Shown: positions 1-6,355 of the stretch, piece after piece
How positions within the stretch are numbered: the stretch's first letter is position 1
Layout: each line of letters starts with the position of its first letter
Assembly: GCA_964636685.1 (NCBI GenBank)
Contig: CAZWUK010000044.1
Location: forward strand, 1-19,001
Direction: 5' to 3'
Length of the DNA stretch: 19,001 nt
From: CAZWUK01 sp964636685
GTDB taxonomy: Bacteria > Bacillota > Clostridia > Christensenellales > CAG-138
Translations under genes and position numbers: made by a program
Notes under the pieces: generated by a model
What the model was told of the DNA's origin: nothing
The model's database searches: none
What the model saw: the letters and a program-made list of their open reading frames with translations, nothing else

Positions 1-1
1 T

Positions 2-127
2 TTTCAACGCCACCCGAAATCGAAACAGCGGAACTTCGAAGGCAGGGAGACTGCCAATCAAAGGCTGGCGGAGCGGTATCCAAAAATTGCAGCATGGAAT
101 AGTACAGGCAATGAACAGCGCGCTTGA
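2..127 (+). other. possible 3' end of an unidentified coding region, entering from outside the window
   Basis: One reading frame is open from the window edge to a TGA at 125-127 and gives about 41 residues, rich in charged and polar residues (it includes RETANQRLAERYPKIAAW). It could be the C-terminus of a gene that starts before the window, but there is no visible start and no family I recognise. A short open frame of this length can also arise by chance. A small inverted repeat, GGCAG-5 nt-CTGCC, lies at 41-55. The rest of 128-193 holds no gene that I can see. Confidence 0.2.
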
Positions 128-193
128 CAAAACAAATGCCGGACAATTCGATTTTCGCATTTTCTTTTTTGACACAAAATTGCCTAAAATACG

Positions 194-222
194 TTGCAAA
201 CGCCGAATATTTATTATATGAT
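194..222 (+). promoter_or_regulatory. candidate vegetative promoter of the TetR-family gene
   Basis: A -35 box TTGCAA (194-199) and a -10 box TATGAT (217-222) are separated by 17 bp, in a strongly AT-rich stretch. Two upstream TTGACA hexamers (124-129 and 169-174) have no good -10 partner at normal spacing. The predicted start near 229 sits at the edge of a perfect dyad, as expected for an autoregulated TetR-family gene. Confidence 0.45.
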
Positions 223-229
223 AACAATA

Positions 230-243
230 GATAATCCATTATC
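230..243. promoter_or_regulatory. perfect 14-bp dyad, candidate TetR-family operator
   Basis: GATAAT-CC-ATTATC is a perfect inverted repeat with 6-bp arms. It lies directly downstream of the candidate -10 box and 26 bp before the ATG of the TetR-family gene. Repressors of this family usually bind such dyads over their own promoter. The assignment to this regulator is inferred from position only. Confidence 0.45.
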
Positions 244-268
244 GATTTCATTTTGATCGGCGGTAGCA

Positions 269-907
269 ATGACGCGAGAAGAGATGCGTGAACAAAACAA
301 AAAGCTTGTCGTCGCAAAGGCGCTCACGTGTTTTATTGATAACGGGATCGACAACACCAAGATCAAAGATGTGGCGGCGGCGGCAGGCCTGACGGAACGG
401 ACGGTCTATCGATACTTTGAAACAAAAGCCGATCTGATTCTCGCGGCGTCCTATTTATTCTGGAGTGTTACGATCGAGAAAACCAACCTTGCGGTAAAAC
501 AGAGCGGCGTTGGCAAACGCAACGGGCTGGAGCAAATCCGTTTGATGCTGTATCAATATTCCAGCATGATATTCGATCATCCCAAGGGCGTTCGGTTTAT
601 TCTCGACGCGGAGCTGGCGCTCTCCGCCTGCGGAAACGCGCATCCGGCAATCAATCGACCACCGGTCAAGTTCGAGATTTCAAACAGCCCTTTGGCGTGC
701 GCGATTAAAAAGGGCTTGCAGGATGGCAGCGTCGATCCGAATGCAGATGTGAAGGAACTTTATTATAACGCTTACGATTCTATTCTGGGCGTCATGCAGC
801 GGCTGGTGCTGGATACGACAAGCGCTACGGATGTGGACAATCGTCTGAGAATGAAGCACCTGTGCGACATGTTCGTAAAGGAATTCAGTAATAACACGGC
901 TCCGTAA
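269..907 (+). CDS. TetR/AcrR-family transcriptional regulator
   Basis: The product is 212 residues, the usual length for the family. Residues about 8-55 form the canonical N-terminal helix-turn-helix, with the segments IKDVAAAAGLTERTVYRYF followed by ETKADLI. The rest is a helical ligand-binding/dimerisation domain with no recognisable ligand signature. ATG 269 has only a weak GGCGG upstream; ATG 284 is an alternative start. The gene sits just upstream of, and co-oriented with, the dehydratase/enoate reductase operon. A dyad over its own promoter (230-243) and another in the gap before the operon (931-947) suggest that it controls itself and possibly the operon. The ligand is plausibly an acyl-CoA or organic acid related to the pathway, which is inference. 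Family assignment is secure; target and ligand are unknown. Confidence 0.9.
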   Translation: MTREEMREQNKKLVVAKALTCFIDNGIDNTKIKDVAAAAGLTERTVYRYFETKADLILAASYLFWSVTIEKTNLAVKQSGVGKRNGLEQIRLMLYQYSSMIFDHPKGVRFILDAELALSACGNAHPAINRPPVKFEISNSPLACAIKKGLQDGSVDPNADVKELYYNAYDSILGVMQRLVLDTTSATDVDNRLRMKHLCDMFVKEFSNNTAP

Positions 908-930
908 GGAGCCAATTTATCGCCGATTCA

Positions 931-947
931 TGTCAGACGGACTGACA
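931..947. promoter_or_regulatory. inverted repeat between the regulator and the operon
   Basis: TGTCAG-5 nt-CTGACA is a perfect 6-bp inverted repeat, 49 bp before the first operon gene. It has no T-tract, so it does not look like a terminator. It may be an operator, but its sequence differs from the dyad at 230-243. I see no convincing -35/-10 pair beside it, so the operon may be read from the regulator's promoter. Confidence 0.3.
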
Positions 948-995
948 CGAAATACTTTAAATCATGACAAAGCAAACAATGAAAGGCGGAACCAT

Positions 996-1757
996 ATGGC
1001 AAATGTTGTAATTACGGTAAGCGGCAAGGGCGGCGTCGGGAAGACCTCCATTTCTGCGGCAATTGTCCGGCAATTGGTGATCGATCATCCGCAAGCCCGC
1101 ATTCTCGCAATTGACGCGGATCCGGCGGTCGGCCTTGCGACTGCGCTGGGCGTTGCGGTCACAGAGACGATCGACGATATTCGAAAGGCGATCACCGAAG
1201 CAGGACAGGATGACCGGGAGAAAAAGTTTGCCAAGGAGCTGCTCGGAGAAGCGCATTTCCGCATCGTGGACGCACTGGTGGAGTGCCGCGGATTCAGCTT
1301 CATCGCCGTCGGCAGACCGGAAGCAGCCGGATGCTACTGCGGTATCAATTCCTATCTCAAGGAGGTTATCAGCATTTTGAGCGAGGAGTTTGATTATGTT
1401 GTGATCGACGGCGAAGCGGGGATCGAGCAGGTCAACCGGCGGGTTATGGAAAATGTGACGCATATGATCCTTGTCAGCGATTCCAGCAAAAAGGGCACGC
1501 AGGTTGTACAGACCATCAAAAAGGTTGCCGACGAACTGGTGATGTATCAAAAGATCGGCGTGGTCATCAACCGCCTCAAGGACGACGCGATGAAGCAGTA
1601 TATCAATACCGGCGATATTCCGATCCTCGCCTATATTAAAGAGGATGACAGCCTGCAATTTGCCGATGTTCGGGGCGAGAGCGTGCTGGATCTCAAAAAC
1701 GATTCCAATCTGGTGATCGGTGTGCAGCAGCTGCTGTCCGCATTCGAAATTTCATAA
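996..1757 (+). CDS. CooC/MinD-type P-loop ATPase, putative metallocluster maturation factor
   Basis: The product has 253 residues from ATG 996, which has AAAGGCGG upstream. An ATG at 930 in frame would add 22 residues that do not match the family and has no ribosome site. The deviant Walker A SGKGGVGKTS is at residues 9-18, the AIDADP motif at 38-43, the CxC motif within GRPEAAGCYCG (Cys113, Cys115) and the DGEAG switch at 138-142. CooC proteins use ATP-driven dimerisation and this CxC pair in nickel delivery to CO dehydrogenase. No CO dehydrogenase is encoded here. The gene ends 19 bp before the first dehydratase-like subunit, so I infer that it helps mature or load the metal centre of a protein of this operon. 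A generic MinD/ParA role is less likely because the CxC is present. Confidence 0.8.
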   Translation: MANVVITVSGKGGVGKTSISAAIVRQLVIDHPQARILAIDADPAVGLATALGVAVTETIDDIRKAITEAGQDDREKKFAKELLGEAHFRIVDALVECRGFSFIAVGRPEAAGCYCGINSYLKEVISILSEEFDYVVIDGEAGIEQVNRRVMENVTHMILVSDSSKKGTQVVQTIKKVADELVMYQKIGVVINRLKDDAMKQYINTGDIPILAYIKEDDSLQFADVRGESVLDLKNDSNLVIGVQQLLSAFEIS

Positions 1758-1776
1758 ATACAACGGAGGTGCATCG

Positions 1777-2994
1777 GTGAAAGACTTAAAGCATTTGATC
1801 TATTTTGAAAGTCTGCTGGAGGACGCCAACAACGAATTGGTGCGGCAGGCGCAGGCGGACGGCGGCCTTGCACTGGGGTATACGTGCTTTCATATGCCGG
1901 AGGTGCTCTTAAATCTCGGAAAATGCTTTTCCGTGAGATTGCGGGCGCCCAAGATGGGGTCCATGGAGGTTGCAACCTATTATATGTGCAACGGCAGCTG
2001 CGAGTACAGCCGTGCGCTGCTGGAACGTGCCATGGAGGGAAACTACAAGTTTTTAGATGCGATGGCGGGCGTGGATCTTTGTGAAGCAATGAACCGCTGC
2101 ATGGAGAACATGGAGGTATTGCAGACGCATGATGCGAGCAAGCCCGGCTATTTCTGGTGCAATACCGACGTTTCGTATTCGGATGATGACGATAGCGTCA
2201 AGCATACGGCAGAGCAGCTGACGCGAAAGGTTCTAAAGCCGCTCGAGAAGAATTACGGCGTGGATATTTCGGACGCGGCGATTCGCAAGGCGGTGGAGGA
2301 GCACAACGAGATTTGCCGCATCATCACCGAGATCGGCGAATACAGAAAGCTCGAAAATCCGCCGATTACCGGGTATGAGTTCCATATCTTGACGCTGGTG
2401 AGTTATGTCTGCCCCAAGGCGCTCATCGTGGACAAGCTGCGGGAAACGCTGGAGGAGATCAAAACCCGCGAACCGGGTAAAAAACCCAAATACCGCATTC
2501 GCGCGGTGGTGGTCGGCTCCGAGATCGACGATCCTGAGCTGATTGCACTCATGGAGGACAACGGTATTTTTGTGGCGGCGGATCGCTTCTGCTATGGCAG
2601 CATCCCCGGACGGCAGGAGATCCTGCTCAATGATACGGAAGACGCTCTAACGCAGGTATGCCGCAAGTATTTGCAGGATACCGAGTGTCCGCGCCACTGC
2701 GCGCCGCATAAGGTGCAGTATCGCCACGACCATGTGGCACAGCTGGTCAAGGACTACCATGCGGACGGCGTGATCTATGAGCAAATGAAGTTTTGCACCT
2801 ATTGGAGCTATGAGCGTACGCTGGCATCCCATGTGATGTCGGAGGAATACGGCATCCCCACGCTGTCGATCGACAGGCCCTATCGAAGCGGAACGAGCGG
2901 ACAGCTGCGTACGCGCATACAGGCCTTTGTCGAGAATGTGGAAATCAAGAAGATCAAGGCAAAACGAGCGGCAAAGGCACAGGAGGTGGAGTAA
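1777..2994 (+). CDS. 2-hydroxyacyl-CoA dehydratase-family subunit, smaller (HgdB/BadD/BcrC-like)
   Basis: The product has 405 residues from GTG 1777, preceded by CGGAGGTG at good spacing. An in-frame ATG at 1720 lies inside the previous gene and lacks a ribosome site. The superfamily pattern is clear: GYTCFHMPE near the N-terminus (Cys37), a CNGSCEYSR segment (Cys71, Cys75), DRFCYG (Cys272), CPRHC (304-308) and the C-terminal GVIYEQMKFC (Cys340). Cysteines at these places ligate the Fe-S cluster in characterised members such as 2-hydroxyglutaryl- and phenyllactyl-CoA dehydratase, the benzoyl-CoA reductase cluster subunits and the double-cubane reductase DCCP. The enzyme would accept single electrons from the activator at 4645-5436. 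It is separated from the larger subunit by one base, so the two are probably a heterodimer. Whether it dehydrates a CoA ester or reduces something else cannot be read from the sequence. Confidence 0.85.
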   Translation: MKDLKHLIYFESLLEDANNELVRQAQADGGLALGYTCFHMPEVLLNLGKCFSVRLRAPKMGSMEVATYYMCNGSCEYSRALLERAMEGNYKFLDAMAGVDLCEAMNRCMENMEVLQTHDASKPGYFWCNTDVSYSDDDDSVKHTAEQLTRKVLKPLEKNYGVDISDAAIRKAVEEHNEICRIITEIGEYRKLENPPITGYEFHILTLVSYVCPKALIVDKLRETLEEIKTREPGKKPKYRIRAVVVGSEIDDPELIALMEDNGIFVAADRFCYGSIPGRQEILLNDTEDALTQVCRKYLQDTECPRHCAPHKVQYRHDHVAQLVKDYHADGVIYEQMKFCTYWSYERTLASHVMSEEYGIPTLSIDRPYRSGTSGQLRTRIQAFVENVEIKKIKAKRAAKAQEVE

Positions 2995-2995
2995 G

Positions 2996-4564
2996 ATGGC
3001 ATATAATCCGAAGACTGGGAAAGGCTTGGGAAACTTTTACCGCGGCGATTCGCGCGCCATGGTGCGAAGAGAGTGGAAGGGGTTTCGAGACACCATGTAC
3101 GATTTTTTCCGGTGGCTGAAGTGCTACGGATTTATCGCAATCACGCTGGGAACACATCCGGTATTGCTGGTGCGCGCGATGCTGCGGTATCGTTGGCTGG
3201 TATCCTTTTTGACCGCGGCCAACATGCTCGACCGGCATACGATCGGCCTTCGCGGCAAGGAGCTGCGCTATACGCATGAGGAGTTTTTCGCGCTCGTCAG
3301 AAACGCGACCGTCAACTGCAAAAAGATCATTGAGCGCGACGAGCATCTGCGCCCCAAGAGCAAAAAGGCAAAGAAGCTTCGTGAAAAGACCGTCATGTTT
3401 GACGAGATGACGCCGTCGTGCATCATGTTCGGCTTTCCGACGCTCGATTGGATCGATATTGCCATGATGACCATCGGTATGCCGGGCGAGGTGGATCAAC
3501 AGGCAAACGTGTATTACATCGACCGCATCGAGGAATTCGGAATGGCGGCGGACGTCTGCCCGCTGCCGGCGGCAGAATGCGGCTGCGCGGTGGTGGACGA
3601 TTATCCCGCCGTCGGCACGACCTTTATCACGAGCACCATGCCCTGCGACGGCTCGATCGGACAGACCATGTTCATGGGTCGCTACCTCAAGGGAACGCCC
3701 ATCTACCAGATCACGCCGCCGCAGCGCTTCAATGAGCCGGAGGTGCAGGAGTTTGCGGTCAAGAACCTCAAGGGCTGCATCAAGTTCATCGAAGAGCATT
3801 ACAACGTGAAATGGGATTGGGATGCTTTCTGGAAAAACGCCGAGGATTACAACAAATCCACACAGGCGATCATCGACAAATGGGACATCAACTGCACCGA
3901 TTACCCGCAGGTTTGCGGCGCGGCGCTGTCGCTGGCGCGCGAATATGAATTTCAGGGCGCCGGTTGCCTGGATCCCTATCTGTATAAGACCCAGCTCAAG
4001 ACGACCGAAATGGCGAAAAAGGGCTATGCCGAGGACGCGGCAAAGGGCAAAAAGAATTACAAACATCGCGCGATCGTCTGGGCGTGTCCCGCACACTATT
4101 ACACGAACTTTACCTATTGGGCGGAGCATACCTGGGGCGTTAAGACGCTGGTGGATATGGAATGTATGCTGTCGTATCACATGTACCATATCGGAGACGA
4201 AGATCAGGCGATGATCGATCTTGCCAAGAGCTATGAGCGTATGATGATGCGCTCGCACACCAATGGCGGCTATGTCAACTCGCTGGACGAATGCTGGAAA
4301 ATGTGCAAGAAGTTCAACGCAAACATCGTCATCATGTACGACCACGTTTCCTGCAAAAACGTCGGCTGTCTGCATGGACTGTATGAAGATCAGGCGCGTG
4401 AAAACGGCGTGCACCTGATCTGGGTGCCGCACGATCTGATGGATCCGCGTACCGTCTCGAGAAAAGCCATGCGCGACGCGTTCAACAAGTACATGGTCAA
4501 CGTGTTCCGCGAGGAGCCGCTGGACCCGACGTTTGTGGATTATGACGATCCGCTGACCTGGTAA
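2996..4564 (+). CDS. 2-hydroxyacyl-CoA dehydratase-family subunit, larger (HgdA/BadE-like), divergent
   Basis: The product has 522 residues from ATG 2996, with AGGAGGTGGAG just upstream inside the end of the preceding gene. It is longer than typical subunits of this superfamily (roughly 380-480 residues). The N-terminal 130 residues are basic and partly hydrophobic (for example 60-75) with no obvious counterpart. Candidate cluster ligands include Cys188, Cys195 and Cys197 (VCPLPAAECGC), Cys217 (MPCDGS), Cys364 (WACPAHYY), Cys453 and Cys458 (HVSCKNVGC). The C-terminal IVIMYDHVSCKN segment corresponds to the usual third cluster-cysteine motif of the family. It is presumably the partner of the 405-residue subunit. 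Substrate is unknown. The high number of cysteines and unusual motifs suggest a distinct subfamily, which is inference. Confidence 0.75.
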   Translation: MAYNPKTGKGLGNFYRGDSRAMVRREWKGFRDTMYDFFRWLKCYGFIAITLGTHPVLLVRAMLRYRWLVSFLTAANMLDRHTIGLRGKELRYTHEEFFALVRNATVNCKKIIERDEHLRPKSKKAKKLREKTVMFDEMTPSCIMFGFPTLDWIDIAMMTIGMPGEVDQQANVYYIDRIEEFGMAADVCPLPAAECGCAVVDDYPAVGTTFITSTMPCDGSIGQTMFMGRYLKGTPIYQITPPQRFNEPEVQEFAVKNLKGCIKFIEEHYNVKWDWDAFWKNAEDYNKSTQAIIDKWDINCTDYPQVCGAALSLAREYEFQGAGCLDPYLYKTQLKTTEMAKKGYAEDAAKGKKNYKHRAIVWACPAHYYTNFTYWAEHTWGVKTLVDMECMLSYHMYHIGDEDQAMIDLAKSYERMMMRSHTNGGYVNSLDECWKMCKKFNANIVIMYDHVSCKNVGCLHGLYEDQARENGVHLIWVPHDLMDPRTVSRKAMRDAFNKYMVNVFREEPLDPTFVDYDDPLTW

Positions 4565-4644
4565 CTCGACGGACAAACCAACGACACAGTGAAAAACACC
4601 ATGCGCTTACTGCGCGCAATGAATAGGAAAGGATTCAATCTATT

Positions 4645-5436
4645 ATGAAATATTACGGCGGATGCGACGTAGGCTCCACATACACCAAATGCGTTGTGAT
4701 CGATGAAACGGGCAAGATGGTCGGTGATACGACCATCAGAAGCAAGATCAACGCAGAGGACAGCGCCAATGAAGCGCTGGCCAAGACCATTGCAAAGATT
4801 GACGATCTGAAAACCGTTTCCGATCTTGCCTACCTTGTGGGCACGGGCTACGGCAGAAACAAGGTTCCGCAGGCGGACGAGAATATCTCCGAGATCTCCT
4901 GCCATGCCATGGGCGTACACGTGACCAATCCCGACGTCAAGGCGATCATCGACATCGGCGGACAGGACGTCAAGGGCATTGCCATCGATACGGACGGTAC
5001 TGTCGAAACCTTTGCAATGAACGATAAATGCGCCGCTGGTACGGGTCGGTTTTTTGAGGCAATGGCAAACGCCTTTGAATGCACGCTGGATGAATTTTCC
5101 AACCTTTCGCTGACGGCAAAGAACGTGATCCCGATCACCGCGCAATGCACGGTGTTTGCAGAATCCGAGGTCATCACGCTGGTCGGCGAAGGCAAGCCGC
5201 GCGACGAGATTGCCGCCGGCATTCAGCAGGCGGTGGCAAAGCGCTGCTTCATCATGGCAAAGAAGGCGGGCGCGAAGGATAAGATCACGCTGACGGGCGG
5301 CTGCGCAAAAAACGCGGGCTTAAAGCAGGCGATTGAAAATGTGCTGCGTATCAAGGTAGTCGAGCTGGGCGTCGATCCGCAGCTGATGGGCGCGCTGGGC
5401 GCTGCCGAGTTTGCCCGTCAAAAGGGCATGGAGTAA
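4645..5436 (+). CDS. ATP-dependent activator (activase) of 2-hydroxyacyl-CoA dehydratase, BadF/HgdC family
   Basis: The product has 263 residues, the usual length. It shows the ASKHA-fold signatures: GCDVGSTYTK at residues 6-15 (phosphate 1), DIGGQDVKG at 103-111 (phosphate 2) and GGCAKN at 218-223 (adenosine). The two cysteines that bind one [4Fe-4S] between monomers are Cys129 in NDKCAAGTGRF and Cys168 in QCTVFAESE. They are 39 residues apart, as in HgdC. In characterised systems the homodimer couples ATP hydrolysis to transfer of one low-potential electron to the dehydratase. There is only one activator gene here, so it is a homodimer-type system, unlike the two-gene BcrA/BcrD arrangement. 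An 80-bp gap separates it from the subunit genes; AGGAAAGGA lies 10 bp before ATG 4645. Confidence 0.93.
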   Translation: MKYYGGCDVGSTYTKCVVIDETGKMVGDTTIRSKINAEDSANEALAKTIAKIDDLKTVSDLAYLVGTGYGRNKVPQADENISEISCHAMGVHVTNPDVKAIIDIGGQDVKGIAIDTDGTVETFAMNDKCAAGTGRFFEAMANAFECTLDEFSNLSLTAKNVIPITAQCTVFAESEVITLVGEGKPRDEIAAGIQQAVAKRCFIMAKKAGAKDKITLTGGCAKNAGLKQAIENVLRIKVVELGVDPQLMGALGAAEFARQKGME

Positions 5437-5446
5437 GGAGGCAGCT

Positions 5447-5602
5447 ATGGCGTGGTATTGGATCGTTGCAATCGTTGCTGTTGCGCTGTTTGCGCTTCTG
5501 TTTCTCACCTACATAACCAACGCCGATCTCAAGCTTGTGCAAAAGGTCTATGACGCATTGATTCGGCTGCATGACAAGAAGGACATCGAAAGCAAGCTGT
5601 AA
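5447..5602 (+). CDS. small single-span membrane protein, unknown function
   Basis: The product has 51 residues. ATG 5447 is preceded by AAGGAGG at 5435-5441, partly inside the stop of the activator gene; an upstream in-frame TTG at 5411 is inside that gene and unlikely. Residues about 3-22 form one hydrophobic helix, followed by an amphipathic charged tail (residues 26-51) that could be a short cytoplasmic helix. No family is recognised. Its stop codon shares one base with the start of the next gene (TAATG), so the two are probably translationally coupled. It may tether a soluble partner from the operon to the membrane, which is inference from size and place only. Confidence 0.65.
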   Translation: MAWYWIVAIVAVALFALLFLTYITNADLKLVQKVYDALIRLHDKKDIESKL

Positions 5603-6327
5603 TGGATATTTTCAATGACCTGATCCACAAAGCACAAGACCTTTTACCCGGACAGGGAAGGGCGCTTGCCTATATACCCGATCAAACGGCGTGGGAGGGA
5701 AGACGCGGCGAGCTGATTCTTGGACGCGAAGCCGCCTATGAGCTTGGCGGCGGCGGACACCCGAGTATTTCCTCTATTTTCTATACGGAGGACGAGCGCC
5801 TTGTGCCGCGTGACGAGATTTTGCTTTACGGCAAGGATCTATATGAGATCACAGAGGACAGTCCGTTTTTACGTCTGACGTTTGTGCGTACCGACAACAT
5901 CGATGAAAAAGGCGATGAAGCGGCATACGCGATCATGGGCAACATCGGACTGCATAAGTACGACGTATTTCCCAAGGGCTATATGGGGCGTGTGTCCATG
6001 ATGGACAACCGCGAGCAGGTACGCGTTTCCCACAAGGCGGTGGAAGGGCGTCTGTCCTTTGCAAATGTCGGCAGCCTGTATATCAACGAATACAAAAAAA
6101 GCAAGCATGTGCTTGCCGTTAAGATGCTGTTTGCGACGCTGGCGGGGCTCGATTATAAGGCGCTCGATCACATCGGCACACTGTCCAACGAGCTGTTTCG
6201 CGCACTCAACCACGCGCTGGCGGATCTCAACATGGACTGTAAAAAGTGTGAATGGAAGATCGTCTGCGACGAAGTGGACGGATTGAAAAAACTGCACGAA
6301 AAGCAAGTAAAAACCGATAAAAAGTAA
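5602..6327 (+). CDS. unrecognised protein with C-terminal Cys cluster, conserved-operon candidate
   Basis: The product has 241 residues, soluble, with no signal peptide or membrane segment. I do not recognise the family with confidence; a faint impression of proteins annotated with CO dehydrogenase/acetyl-CoA synthase accessory functions could not be tested. The visible features are a Gly-rich LGGGGHPSIS stretch near residues 48-57, a central region of mixed strands and turns, a helical segment about 165-210, and C-x2-C-x5-C (Cys213, Cys216, Cys222) in MDCKKCEWKIVCDEVDGL, followed by a Lys-rich tail. The Cys group could bind Fe-S, zinc or nickel. The gene overlaps the preceding membrane-protein gene by one base and precedes the enoate reductase gene by 28 bp, so it belongs to the operon. 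The co-occurring CooC-like ATPase makes a metal-related role plausible but unproven. Confidence 0.7.
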   Translation: MDIFNDLIHKAQDLLPGQGRALAYIPDQTAWEGRRGELILGREAAYELGGGGHPSISSIFYTEDERLVPRDEILLYGKDLYEITEDSPFLRLTFVRTDNIDEKGDEAAYAIMGNIGLHKYDVFPKGYMGRVSMMDNREQVRVSHKAVEGRLSFANVGSLYINEYKKSKHVLAVKMLFATLAGLDYKALDHIGTLSNELFRALNHALADLNMDCKKCEWKIVCDEVDGLKKLHEKQVKTDKK

Positions 6328-6355
6328 AAGCAGATAAAAAGGAAAGGGAGGGATC

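Noticed and set aside
124..174. Two TTGACA hexamers upstream of the TetR-family gene as its promoter
   Set aside because: No acceptable -10 box at 16-18 bp from either; the pair at 194/217 fits better and is nearer to the gene.
957..1658. 233-codon minus-strand open frame opposite the CooC-like gene
   Set aside because: Antisense shadow with no motif; the plus-strand product has complete ATPase signatures.
2954..4576. 540-codon open frame on the minus strand opposite the large dehydratase-like subunit
   Set aside because: It is antisense to a gene with clear family motifs, has no recognisable motif or ribosome site, and reads like a shadow produced by GC-biased codon use.
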